DNA from: CAYYJS01 sp964472315
GTDB lineage: Bacteria > Verrucomicrobiota > Kiritimatiellia > UBA8416
Direction of reading: 5' to 3'
NCBI GenBank assembly: GCA_964472315.1
Contig: CAYYJS010000009.1
Span: 1 to 64,000, forward strand
Length of the DNA: 64,000 nt
The notes under the pieces are model-generated. The model ran no database searches. It saw only the letters and a list, made by a program, of their open reading frames with translations, and was not told the DNA's origin. Both the position numbers and the translations under genes were made by a program. Positions within the stretch are counted from its first letter, which is position 1; every line of letters starts with the position of its first letter. Positions 36,054 through 44,122 of this stretch are shown in pieces.

Positions 36054-37100
36054 CTAGTCGCGGTTGTCGAGGCGGTAGGTGAACGTGAAGATGCCGCGGA
36101 AGACCTCCCACGCCTCGCCGAGGGCGACCAGCGAGGGCGATTCGGGAACGTGTACGACATCGCCTTCCTGAAGATAGGGGTTGGGCGCCTTGCCTCGCTC
36201 GATCGCCTTCAGGTTGACCTTGGTGACCTGCTCGCCCGACTTGCCGACACGGCGAACGAGAAAGCAATTGCGTTTGTCCGCGCGCGACGCCAGGCCGCCG
36301 GCCAGCGCGACAGCCTCGACCATGCGCATCGAGCGGTGCAGGGCAAACCCGCCGGGTTGACGTACGTTGCCGTAGACGAAGATGAGTGGGGCTTGAGGAA
36401 TGTAGATGATGTCATCGCCCTGAAGCACGACATTCAGATCGAACTTGCCTTCATCGAAAAGCTCCTCGAGGTCCACGACGATCCGCAGGGGTTCATCGTT
36501 GCCCTGCTGCTTGCGCAGCACGTGAGCGATTTGTCCCGCCGACGTGCTCATGCCGCCGGCGAGTGTGACCATATCCATCAGCGTCGACACGTTCTCGTGG
36601 ATGGCATAGACGCCGGGGGCGTTGACCGCGCCGACGACGGCGATGCGGCGGCTGCGGTACTCCTTCATGGAAACACCGACGCGCGGATTCTGCAGGACGC
36701 CCTTCTGAGACAACTCGGCTTCGATGGTGCGCTGGATATCCTGAATGGACTTGTTGGCGACGGCGACCGGTCCGAGCGCAGGCAACGAGATCATGCCCGA
36801 TTCCGAGACGCGGAACTCGAGGGTCTTGGTCTCCTCGCGCATCTCCCATTCGAAAATGCTGATCTCGAGGACGTCGTCCGGGCCGATAAGGTAATCTCGT
36901 TCCTTAAGGCCCAGCAGCGACTTGGTCTGCCGAGCGCGGGCCCGGCTGATTTCGTCGCTGAACTGGACGGGGCCGCCCAACGTGCCTCGAACGCCGGTTC
37001 CGGTCGGTGCCAGGTGCGGTCCGTACGAGCTTGCGCATCCCGCGCACAGCAGGATCAGTGGAGCCAGGCTTGCTATGTGTGCCATACAGCGCATCGTCAA
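36054..37100 (-). CDS. wza: Polysaccharide export outer-membrane lipoprotein (Wza type)
   Basis: This 348-residue lipoprotein has a lipobox LCAGC ending at Cys22. It carries the Poly_export domain (YLIGPDDVLEISIFEW) and SLBB domains (RIAVVGAVNAPGVYAI and IFVYGNVRQPGGFAL). It should form the outer-membrane pore for the polysaccharide made by this operon. It is the first gene of the wza-wzc-ligase-glgB transcription unit. A terminator for the preceding gene lies about 100 bp upstream, so the promoter is probably between 37101 and 37196. Confidence 0.92.
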   Translation of the reverse strand: MTMRCMAHIASLAPLILLCAGCASSYGPHLAPTGTGVRGTLGGPVQFSDEISRARARQTKSLLGLKERDYLIGPDDVLEISIFEWEMREETKTLEFRVSESGMISLPALGPVAVANKSIQDIQRTIEAELSQKGVLQNPRVGVSMKEYRSRRIAVVGAVNAPGVYAIHENVSTLMDMVTLAGGMSTSAGQIAHVLRKQQGNDEPLRIVVDLEELFDEGKFDLNVVLQGDDIIYIPQAPLIFVYGNVRQPGGFALHRSMRMVEAVALAGGLASRADKRNCFLVRRVGKSGEQVTKVNLKAIERGKAPNPYLQEGDVVHVPESPSLVALGEAWEVFRGIFTFTYRLDNRD

Positions 37101-37196
37101 TTCCCCTCGTTCGTACTACTGCTTTGGAGACGTCCCCGCCGGTTGTCGATACAGGATAAGGAGTTGAAAGCATATCTCTGCAATGGTGGCCATGGC

Positions 37197-37227
37197 AATA
37201 AAAAAGGTGCGCTCTGAGGAGCGCACC
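37197..37227 (-). terminator. Intrinsic terminator of the 37260 gene
   Basis: A perfect 9-bp stem, GGTGCGCTC-TGAG-GAGCGCACC, is followed on the minus strand by TTTTTATTG. It lies 33 bp after the stop of the small exported protein gene and separates that gene from wza. Confidence 0.85.
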
Positions 37228-37259
37228 TCTATGATCGTCACCGTCTATCGAATCGTCGA

Positions 37260-37847
37260 CTACGGCGAGGTTGGCGGCTGAGGACCGCGCGGGTCATCGT
37301 TGTCGTCGTCGATGCCATCGACATCCCATGCGTCGAGTTCGTCACCAGCGACAACCACTCCACCAGCGGCGACAGCGCCCACAGCCCCTGCGAGTGCGAC
37401 ACCGGCGCCGCCCTGCACCCCAAGGAACGAGAACCCGCCAACGGCGCCTCCCGTTACGGGATCCTGGCCGGCGGTCATGGCCGCGGATGCGGGCAGGATG
37501 ATGCGGAACTCGGTGACTTCGCTTCCCAACGACGTGTCGATCAGTCCAATGGTCTTGCCATCCACGGTCATCAGGTAGCGAGCCCCCGGCACATCCAGCG
37601 AGCAGACGCCCAAGGCGTCGGTCTTGCCCGTGACGACGTGGTCAGCGGCCTTCGTATCCGTGAGTCGCATCTCCGCCTTGGCTGCCGGGCGGATGCCGTC
37701 CGACTGCACGAGAGTGAACTTGCACGTGCCTGCCTTCATCTTCAGCACGGCGCCGGCTGCTTCCGTCGTCTGATCCGCCATTGCCGCGACCGCGATGCCA
37801 AGCGCCGCCATCGCCGCCACAATACTCGTTACCGCATGACTCTTCAT
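37260..37847 (-). CDS. Exported protein, unknown, with Gly/Ala-rich segment and acidic tail
   Basis: This 195-residue protein was not recognised. It has a clear signal peptide (SIVAAMAALGIAVAAMADQ), then a ~100-residue beta-rich domain with two Cys residues (GTCKFTLVQSDG and LGVCSLDVPGARY) that resembles a carboxypeptidase-regulatory or Ig-like fold. A Gly/Ala/Val-rich hydrophobic stretch (GVALAGAVGAVAAGGVVVAG) follows, and then an Asp-rich tail (DVDGIDDDNDDPRG). The layout suggests a surface or membrane-associated protein. GGAGAGG precedes the ATG, and its own terminator follows. It lies next to wza, but no link is shown. Confidence 0.7.
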   Translation of the reverse strand: MKSHAVTSIVAAMAALGIAVAAMADQTTEAAGAVLKMKAGTCKFTLVQSDGIRPAAKAEMRLTDTKAADHVVTGKTDALGVCSLDVPGARYLMTVDGKTIGLIDTSLGSEVTEFRIILPASAAMTAGQDPVTGGAVGGFSFLGVQGGAGVALAGAVGAVAAGGVVVAGDELDAWDVDGIDDDNDDPRGPQPPTSP

Positions 37848-37897
37848 TGACTACCCCTCTCCTATGCTTCTTCTGATGTCTTGACCCCGTTCCAAGT

Positions 37898-37920
37898 CCA
37901 AAAACCGTGGCCTACCCACG
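37898..37920 (-). terminator. Possible terminator after the 37960 gene
   Basis: A short stem, CGTGG-GTAGG-CCACG, on the minus strand is followed by GTTTTTGG. It lies 40 bp after the stop of the small exported protein gene. The 5-bp stem is short, so confidence is modest. Confidence 0.4.
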
Positions 37921-37959
37921 ACAACATCATGCTTTATAGATCATTAGGCACACTCATGT

Positions 37960-38268
37960 CTAGCGAAAAGATGCAACTCTTCTTGTCTTCTGTTCGCGCA
38001 GGGCGTCAGCCTCGGATCGTCGCCTTGACACCGTGATGGGCCCGGCCGCCTTTCGTGTCGCGATGGCAGTCTTGGCGATGGCGGTATCGCGGAGTTCCTG
38101 TTCGCCGATCCCGCCCAGTCGATCGGTGGCAAGTCTTTCCGTTAGGCGATTGGCGGCGATGCGCGAATCCGACAGCTTGCCGCTTAGTGGGTCTGCAATG
38201 GATGGCGCAGCCGATGCGACAAGGACGGCGAGAGCCGCTGAGATCAGGAATGCTTTAGCGAGTCGCAT
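37960..38268 (-). CDS. Small exported hypothetical protein
   Basis: This 102-residue protein has a signal peptide (FLISAALAVLVASAAPSIADP) and a charged Ala/Arg-rich remainder without Cys. It was not recognised. The open frame extends to 38505, but the extra N-terminal part crosses a dispersed repeat at 38428-38465. I therefore chose the ATG at 38268, where the signal peptide starts. Confidence 0.5.
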   Translation of the reverse strand: MRLAKAFLISAALAVLVASAAPSIADPLSGKLSDSRIAANRLTERLATDRLGGIGEQELRDTAIAKTAIATRKAAGPITVSRRRSEADALREQKTRRVASFR

Positions 38269-38427
38269 GCGAGGTGCTCGCGGGCTGAAGGCTGTGCAAT
38301 GAACGCACGAGATATGACTGACCTTCATGTCCATGTGCCGATAATCCCGTATCCCCGGCGGAAGGTCAAGCGCGGTTTCGTAGACGTCCGGAAATTCGCA
38401 TTTGGTTCGTGTATGGCGGGTGGGCGA

Positions 38428-38465
38428 TCCTGGGAGCGCGGGCGTCTCGCCCGCAAGACGGATGG
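38428..38465. repeat. Dispersed palindromic GCGGGCG-TCT-CGCCCGC element
   Basis: The stretch TGGGAGCGCGGGCGTCTCGC and what follows contains a perfect 7-bp inverted repeat at 38438-38454. It sits between two genes. Its form is like the short dispersed repeats often seen between genes in PVC-group genomes; I recognise the type but cannot confirm copies outside the window. Confidence 0.45.
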
Positions 38466-38501
38466 TTTCGAGCGAGAAAAGGCCCAACCCCATGCGACGC
38501 T

Positions 38502-39122
38502 TCATCTCTGTCGACCTTCAGGCTGCTTTGGGATGGCTGGCGCAAGGAAGATGGTCGTGCAGTTAGCTTTGTGCCAGCGGTTGGTGAACTCCAGGATGGT
38601 CGTCCGTGTGCGCCGACGATTGCCGTCCTGGAGGTAGATGGTGCGGTCATCATGTGCGATGCCTGAAACCACGGCGATGTGACCGGCGTCGTCCGGGTTT
38701 GCGGGGGCGAGGAGAACGAGCGGGGGACAGCGTTGCAGAAGCGCCTCGCGCAGTTCGGGGACTGTCGCCGACCGCACGGAGGCGGAGAGGCCGATCGAAC
38801 ACGCCTCGTCCGCGATGACGGATGCAAGCGTGCCTGGCAGCGAGGGGATAAACACACGCGCCCTCAGTCTGTCGGAATCATACGGGACGTTATGGAAGTC
38901 GAGCACCATGCGGAGGGCGGCAAGACCGCATTCGTGGGGCGACTGCCGGTGGAAGGGCAAGTCGAGAATGAGGTCATGGGGATGGGTGTGTGCGCACCCG
39001 GCGGCAAGCCCCATACAGAGGATCAGGGTGAGCGGCAGGATTGTCGCCGCGAATGAAGCCCTTCGGACCGAACGACCGACGGCGGGACTGGCGTCCGCCG
39101 GTTTGAGATCGGGAGTCCTCAC
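38502..39122 (-). CDS. C39-like cysteine peptidase domain lipoprotein
   Basis: This protein of about 206 residues has a lipobox LAAGC and a papain-like C39 domain. The catalytic Cys lies in RQSPHECGLAALRMVLD, the His in GHIAVVSGI and an Asp in IYLQDGN. C39 domains cleave leader peptides or act as peptidase-like domains on secreted proteins. I chose the GTG at 39122 because it overlaps the stop of the preceding gene (GTGA) with CAGGAA upstream; an ATG at 39164 would overlap more. Coupling to the SUMF1-like repeat protein suggests joint function at the cell envelope. Confidence 0.7.
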   Translation of the reverse strand: MRTPDLKPADASPAVGRSVRRASFAATILPLTLILCMGLAAGCAHTHPHDLILDLPFHRQSPHECGLAALRMVLDFHNVPYDSDRLRARVFIPSLPGTLASVIADEACSIGLSASVRSATVPELREALLQRCPPLVLLAPANPDDAGHIAVVSGIAHDDRTIYLQDGNRRRTRTTILEFTNRWHKANCTTIFLAPAIPKQPEGRQR

Positions 39123-41986
39123 TTCCTGCCGACTACAACGGTGGATGTGGCGTTGCGGACGCATCGGAAGCCGACGCGGGCGTTGAATGCCGACGGGATG
39201 CCGCTGCCGCGGCTCGTGCAGCGCAGCAGGTCAATGTCGTTCATAAACGAGCCGCCGCGCATGACGCGCGACGTGTAGAAGCCGGCGTCGTTCGTGTCGA
39301 GGCATGGTGAATGGACCGTCTGGTTGGCTCGCTGCGCGTAAGCGCGATCGAAGTACCAGTCTTCGCACCACTCCCAGACATTGCCGCCCATTCCGAAGAG
39401 ACCGAGTTCATTGGGCGCGAATTCGGCGACGGGGTTTGTCCATTCCCACGGGTCGGTGGGTGCTCCGGGTCGCGCCGCGCAATTCGCCAGGAATATGCGC
39501 GTGCCGCCGTCATCGGCGTTCCGGTATCCGTCTTCGGCGCCCCAGGGGTAGGCAATATCCCTGCCGCCGGCGCGGGCGGCGTATTCCCACTCGGCTTCGG
39601 TCGGCAGGCGGAACCCGTTTGCCGCGCGGTCGGTGATGACGGTTCCGTCGCGTTTGATGTCGTAGCAGGTATTGAGACCGGCCCGTGCGCTACGCCAATT
39701 GCAGTACTGGACGGCATCGAACCAGGTGACGCACACGGCGGGATGATCGTAGCGTTGCAGGAAACCCGGAGTGCGCCACGTAACGACGCTGCCCGAAAGC
39801 TCGGCGACGGTTCGGTAGCGCGTATCGGCGACAAATGCGGCGAACTGGTTACGCGACACCTCAGTGGTATCGATCAGGTAGCCGGGCAGGACAACCGTGT
39901 GCGGTGGGGTTTCGTCCTCCGCGCCTTCGCCGCGGGATCGGCCCTGATTGAACGTGCCGCCGCGAACGCAAGTCATACCTGGGGCTGCCGGCAGCATATC
40001 GGGTCCGCTCCATGTTGGCGGGGGCAGGCGCAACGGTGGGCCGACCGTCAGTGCGTCGATAGTCGAGAAGACAATCCGGTTTGTCGTGCCGATCGCGGCG
40101 ATGCCGAATTCCATCGAGCGGTCACGGGGTGCGCCCAAGGAGCGACCGTCGGTCAGGGCGACCTCAAGGTCGCCGTCGTCGTTGCGATGGATGGCGCTGA
40201 TCTCGGAGAATGGGACATCGATGCGTTCGCGACTGCCAACGGTTGCGTAGACGGCGATGCTTGGCGTGACGAAGTAGCCGCATATCACGCCACCGGAGCG
40301 CAAGCGACAGGATACGGGTGGCAGTGGGTCCATGACGGTCCGTGCGGGGTTGAGCACCTTGACCATGCCGGAATCGGGGAGGATGACCGCCGTTCCTGCG
40401 ACCGCGTTGATGTCGCTCTCGTCCACCGCCGTCACGCTCAGCGTGTCGCCTCCGACCGTCCGTACGACGCTTCGTTCGTTCGAGACATCGTGCAGGACCG
40501 ACTCGATCCGCCCCACGTCGATTTCGACCGTGCCGACTGCGGTCCGGAGGCGTATCTGCATTGGTATCGGTTCCAAGGTTTCCGGCGCCGCCGCCGGTGG
40601 TGTGATGCAGTCTTCCATCGCGCTTGCGATGGCGGGGACTTCGGGAACGGCGCTATCGATGCGTGGTTTCGTATAGATGCCCTGTATATCGGACCACGGG
40701 ATTTCGACGGGCATGCCGTTCGAAAGCAGGACGGCTTTGACTTTACGCGACTTGGGTGTGCAGAGGCGGGTGGCACGGCTGTGGGAGACAACGACCAGAT
40801 GTTCTTTGTTGGCCCAGCTCAGGGAGAAGATGTTCTCGGGGTGCATCTGACGTTCCGCCGTCACGGGTACGACATCGTCTTCGTTGGCGAATTTCGCGCA
40901 GAAGACTTCGCCGGAGACGAGGTGCCATACCAGCCATCCGGCCGGCAGCGGGTGTGTCGTTTCGGCGAACCGGATGCGTGCGTAAGCGCCCAGAGCTAGC
41001 CGCGCGCCATCATCGCCATCGTTGCCTTTGATCGGAACCGGGATCGTCGCCGGTGTGAGCCGACCACTGAAAGTTTCGCCGAAGATCGTGCGAACCGACC
41101 ACGCATCGTCCGTCGCGCTTGGCGTGATGTCCGCGACCGATTGCGACGGCAGTCGGAATCGTCCCCAAGCCGTGCGGACGTCCCACGCGACGGTGGGCAG
41201 GGCGATATCCTGTCGGGTGCCGTCCGTGGCGAGAACCACGGCTTGCCCGAGGAAGCCGCTGCCGGGCGGTTCGCCCATATCGGATGTGACGGCCGTACCG
41301 AGTATGCCCTTGATATGCGCCAGGTCCAGGCGGACCGTGTTGCCCAAGACGTCAGACGCCTCGATTGCGTCGGACGACCGCATGAGCATCCGTTCGACAT
41401 AGCCGTTCATGAACCGCACAATGGCCACCGCGCGTGTCTTGTCGTCGGTTTCCATGAAGAGGAACTTGACGGCGCTCAGCGCCCCGACGGGAAGCGTCCA
41501 TCGTCCGCAGGCGTTTTCGACCTCGATGTCGAACCCCTCGGTGCGCAGCAGCACCTGACTGCCGTCCTCGAGCAGCACCTTGGCTCGTGACGGCGCATAA
41601 GCCAGTCGCCGGGCGCTGGGGGTCGTCACCAGAGCCGCCACCTGGCCGTCGCGCAGCGGTATCTCGCGCCAGGCATCGAGGAAACGGTAGGCCAGCCGAC
41701 GGGATGTCAGGCGTGCGACCCAGATCGAACCATCCACGGCTTGCACATGATAGGTATCGGCGCCCGGCATGGCGGTGACGCTCTGGATCTCGGCCAGTTT
41801 GAAGCGGAGCCGTCCCGCCGTCGTTTCGAAGTCGAGCGTGTCGTTCCGGCACGCGAACTCCTGCGGGTCCGTCGCGTCGCGGAGCCTGATCGTGGCTGGC
41901 ACGATATCCGGTTCGGTGCCGCGAGCGGCAAGGGATCCGGTCAAAATGGCGATTGCCGCCAGACGGCGGATAGGCGAAACAATCAT
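39119..41986 (-). CDS. Exported repeat protein with C-terminal SUMF1/FGE-like domain
   Basis: This 955-residue protein starts with a signal peptide (LAAIAILTGSLAARG). Residues 30-660 hold at least four related beta-rich modules with patterns such as VEIDVGRIESV and IDVPFSEISAI, each followed by a V-x-T-x-x-G strand. Residues ~665-950 form an SUMF1-type domain (MTCVRGGTFNQGRS, WEYAARAGGRDIAYPWGAED, GGNVWEWCEDW, GFRCVR). The Cys that would pair in true formylglycine-generating enzymes is absent (GSFMNDIDLLRC), so it is probably a binding or scaffold domain. AGGAG precedes the ATG at 41986. The open frame upstream of it is a duplicated fragment. Confidence 0.82.
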   Translation of the reverse strand: MIVSPIRRLAAIAILTGSLAARGTEPDIVPATIRLRDATDPQEFACRNDTLDFETTAGRLRFKLAEIQSVTAMPGADTYHVQAVDGSIWVARLTSRRLAYRFLDAWREIPLRDGQVAALVTTPSARRLAYAPSRAKVLLEDGSQVLLRTEGFDIEVENACGRWTLPVGALSAVKFLFMETDDKTRAVAIVRFMNGYVERMLMRSSDAIEASDVLGNTVRLDLAHIKGILGTAVTSDMGEPPGSGFLGQAVVLATDGTRQDIALPTVAWDVRTAWGRFRLPSQSVADITPSATDDAWSVRTIFGETFSGRLTPATIPVPIKGNDGDDGARLALGAYARIRFAETTHPLPAGWLVWHLVSGEVFCAKFANEDDVVPVTAERQMHPENIFSLSWANKEHLVVVSHSRATRLCTPKSRKVKAVLLSNGMPVEIPWSDIQGIYTKPRIDSAVPEVPAIASAMEDCITPPAAAPETLEPIPMQIRLRTAVGTVEIDVGRIESVLHDVSNERSVVRTVGGDTLSVTAVDESDINAVAGTAVILPDSGMVKVLNPARTVMDPLPPVSCRLRSGGVICGYFVTPSIAVYATVGSRERIDVPFSEISAIHRNDDGDLEVALTDGRSLGAPRDRSMEFGIAAIGTTNRIVFSTIDALTVGPPLRLPPPTWSGPDMLPAAPGMTCVRGGTFNQGRSRGEGAEDETPPHTVVLPGYLIDTTEVSRNQFAAFVADTRYRTVAELSGSVVTWRTPGFLQRYDHPAVCVTWFDAVQYCNWRSARAGLNTCYDIKRDGTVITDRAANGFRLPTEAEWEYAARAGGRDIAYPWGAEDGYRNADDGGTRIFLANCAARPGAPTDPWEWTNPVAEFAPNELGLFGMGGNVWEWCEDWYFDRAYAQRANQTVHSPCLDTNDAGFYTSRVMRGGSFMNDIDLLRCTSRGSGIPSAFNARVGFRCVRNATSTVVVGRK

Positions 41987-42096
41987 AGCGAGACACTCCT
42001 TATGGTGATGGCGTACGCGTAACCTACGACATGGCCAGCGATTGCGGAAGCCGGAAATGAGCCGTCCGCGTAACAGGCATGATTTACTGTGGATGC

Positions 42097-42393
42097 CAAG
42101 CACAATACCGCGTCGGTATGGGACCAATTTGCTGTAGACTGGCTGGATCGTTGCAGTCATGATTTCAGTTCCTCATTGCCGCCTACGATCAGCGCCTTCG
42201 CCGCGGGCCAATGGCGTCGAAAGCGCGCGAGTCCGGATGCCCTATAGCCGACAAACAGTAGGCACGGATCTCCGAGACGTGCCCCGGCCGAGGGCCGGCC
42301 GCGCGCGGCGCGGCGTGCGCCTCGGAGATGCGCACATACGCTCGACATGCCAACGATCCAGGTTAGCTCATCACGCACAACATAGCAGGGCTC
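42097..42393. repeat. Segmental duplication, copy 1
   Basis: This ~300-bp segment matches 53368-53666. About 230 bp (from 42161 and 53431) differ at only about ten positions, and the first ~65 bp match more loosely. The loose part copies the first codons of the FlaA1-like gene at 53430. The core has an inverted repeat with arms near CGGATCTCCGAG and CTCGGAGATGCG around a GC-rich loop. One minus-strand frame is open in both copies (ending FVGYRASGLARFRR and WPAAKA), but no known protein is recognised. Confidence 0.8.
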
Positions 42394-42412
42394 CAGCCCT
42401 TTCCATTTCGGA

Positions 42413-42580
42413 ATGCTCGAATGCCGGCGCGAAGTCTTCGACTTCAATCGCCGCCAATCCCACCTCGGCGCTCATCGCCAAAGAGCGCCACCGGGCAATC
42501 GCGCCATGAACAGTCCCCAGAACGGCAAGAGCCTCGGGTTCCGATAGGTAGAAGTGATCGGCCCACCTTGGAAAAGGGGA
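42413..42580 (-). pseudogene. Remnant of a HipA-type toxin C-terminus
   Basis: A minus-strand frame reads PRWADHFYLSEPEALAVL and then GAIARWRSLAMSAEVGL, ending in FAPAFEH. This looks like the last ~55 residues of a HipA-family kinase toxin. The start and kinase domain are missing. It abuts the broken abiEii on one side and duplication copy 1 on the other. Confidence 0.45.
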
Positions 42581-42985
42581 TGCTCCGCCGGGATAGCGCA
42601 GGCACAAGGGAGTCGAAATATCGCTTGAGAATCTCGAATTGTCCGGCGATGGATGAATCCAGCCCGCACTCCCGAGCCAGTGCCGCAAAAGGATCTTTCC
42701 AGAACCCGGGAGGCGGGGGAAGCAACGTCGGAATCGGGTGCGTATGCCGCCGCTCAAAGGTATCACGGATAGCGGCTGCAATTTGCGTTCGATTCAGCAT
42801 GTTGTTGATCAATTTAATACCCAGGAACCGCCGGAATGCAGAAACAACCGGCACAAGAAGCGATCGAAGGCAACCTGGCGGCGAAGGCGTTGCACGTCCG
42901 TGCCCTCATCCTCCGCCAGCCGGATGAGCCGGTCTTCCAACGCCTTTCGGAACGCCGGTGCGGTTCTGTAGCTCTTTCCCGTCAT
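42581..42985 (-). pseudogene. AbiEii toxin with internal deletion
   Basis: Starting at 42985, 14 bp after the antitoxin stop, a frame reads like the N-terminus of AbiEii nucleotidyltransferases: FRKALEDRLIRLAEDEG, then LRRQVAFDRFLCRLF. It stops after GSWVLN near 42810. In a different frame the C-terminal part follows at once: IAAAIRDTFERRHTHPIPT, then FWKDPFAALARECGLD. The whole central part, including the GS and DxD nucleotidyltransferase motifs, is gone. The product would be inactive. This is a deletion plus frameshift of a type IV toxin, with its antitoxin gene intact upstream. Confidence 0.75.
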
Positions 42986-42999
42986 AATTGGTTCACGGA

Positions 43000-43587
43000 T
43001 TATTCATGGGCCCAAGACGGAATGTGGCCGCGGGCTATCGCTTCGGCGAATTCGGCCGCGGTGACGATTCCGCGCTGGCGCGCTTCACGAATGGCCTGCC
43101 TCACAATGTCCCGAGAAGCGGTGCCGGTTTGCAGAATATCCAGAATGGAACGTAGCGGGGTTGTCACCGCATAGCCGGATCTGCGCAGGATGTCGCTCTC
43201 GCCCAATACGCCGCGATGCAGGACCAGGCCCGACGGGATGGGCGCTCGCCTGCGGAAGGCCGGCGGAACCGTCATTTCCAGGCGGGCCGGCATGGCATCG
43301 GAAAGTTCATGGATGCGCAGCGCGGTGAGGTGCGAATACACCCCTTGGGGCCGTCCGCGGCGGTCCCTCGCCCAAAGCGCCCAAAGGATCAGTTGCGCGT
43401 TGTCCTCTTGTGGGTAGCGCGCCAGACGATAGACGCCGCGGTGCACCCGCATCCAGTTGCCCACGCGCACCTGATAGGGATGGGTATTATCGGCAAATCC
43501 GGCCACAAGCGCTTGTCGGGTGGTAAAGAATCCACCTTGGGCTTCCGCCGTCTCCCAAAGCCGGTCTTGCGTCTCTTTGTTTTTCAT
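43000..43587 (-). CDS. abiEi: AbiEi-family antitoxin (type IV toxin-antitoxin)
   Basis: This 195-residue protein has the AbiEi N-terminal winged-helix region (LWETAEAQGGFFTTRQAL, then WMRVHRGVYRLARYP) and a C-terminal domain with TPLRSILDILQTG. AbiEi represses its own operon through an inverted repeat and neutralises the AbiEii nucleotidyltransferase. I chose the ATG at 43587, which has GAGGAT 9 bases upstream; an ATG at 43596 is possible. The gene looks intact although its toxin partner downstream is destroyed. Confidence 0.8.
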   Translation of the reverse strand: MKNKETQDRLWETAEAQGGFFTTRQALVAGFADNTHPYQVRVGNWMRVHRGVYRLARYPQEDNAQLILWALWARDRRGRPQGVYSHLTALRIHELSDAMPARLEMTVPPAFRRRAPIPSGLVLHRGVLGESDILRRSGYAVTTPLRSILDILQTGTASRDIVRQAIREARQRGIVTAAEFAEAIARGHIPSWAHE

Positions 43588-43596
43588 GGCGCACAT

Positions 43597-43617
43597 ATCC
43601 TCGCATTATATGAGGAT
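43597..43617 (-). promoter_or_regulatory. Inverted repeat and -10 box upstream of abiEi
   Basis: A perfect inverted repeat, ATCCTC-N9-GAGGAT, surrounds a minus-strand TATAAT at 43605-43610. AbiEi-type antitoxins are known to bind inverted repeats in their own promoters, so this is a good operator candidate. Confidence 0.55.
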
Positions 43618-43642
43618 TCGTGCAATAGAATACGCCGCCACC

Positions 43643-43896
43643 GGTTGGCAGTCTGGGGCTCAGTTGGCAGTCTGGGGATCAGTTGGCAGTCTGGGGATCA
43701 GTTGGCAGTCAGCAGTGGCAGTTGGCAGTCTGGGGGTCAGTTGGCAGTGGCAGTGGGCGGTGGGCAGTCTGGGGATCAGTTGGCAGTCTGGGGATCAGTT
43801 GGCAGTCTGGGGCAGCAGTCGGCAGTTGGCAGTCTGGGGATCAGTTGGCAGTCTGGGGATCAGTTGGCAGTCTGGGGATCAGTTGGCAGTCTGGGG
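43643..43896. repeat. Tandem repeat, 19-bp unit AGTTGGCAGTCTGGGGATC
   Basis: About a dozen direct copies of a 19-bp unit built on TTGGCAGTCTGGGGATCAG run into the assembly gap, mixed with shorter GGCAGT variants. There is no unique spacer between units, so it is not a CRISPR. Open frames across it have a repeated Gly/Ser/Trp sequence and are not real genes. Confidence 0.9.
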
Positions 43897-43996
43897 NNNN
43901 NNNNNNNNNNNNNNNNNNNNNNNNNNNNNNNNNNNNNNNNNNNNNNNNNNNNNNNNNNNNNNNNNNNNNNNNNNNNNNNNNNNNNNNNNNNNNNNN
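43897..43996. other. Assembly gap (100 N)
   Basis: A run of exactly 100 N marks a scaffold join. It lies inside the tandem repeat, so the true array length and the join itself are uncertain. Confidence 0.99.
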
Positions 43997-44027
43997 ACGC
44001 CCTCAGATTCTCAAATCCTTCCTTCTC

Positions 44028-44097
44028 CATATTGCCCCTTCTGCCACTGCCTACTGCCACTGCCCACTGCTACTGCCTACTGCCACTGCCAACCGAC
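44028..44097. repeat. ACTGCC-type repeat, right of the gap
   Basis: Repeated CTGCCACTGCC, CTACTGCC and CCACTGCC units are the reverse complement of the GGCAGT-type units left of the gap. The two arms are thus in opposite orientation. They precede the end of the first ATPase gene. Confidence 0.75.
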
Positions 44098-44122
44098 CAT
44101 CCGTTTCGCAATACTCTGCTTG

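Noticed and set aside
39119..39980. Functional formylglycine-generating enzyme that would activate the sulfatase at 6697
   Set aside because: The paired active-site Cys is missing, and the sulfatase-fold protein in the window has no Cys or Ser to convert.
42157..42447. Conserved minus-strand frame in duplication copy 1 as a real gene
   Set aside because: The frame is also open in copy 2 but has different, unrelated N-termini in each, and the GC-rich inverted repeat explains much of the sequence. Kept as a repeat.
43643..43896. Possible CRISPR array
   Set aside because: Units are contiguous 19-bp tandem copies with no unique spacers, and no cas gene is near.
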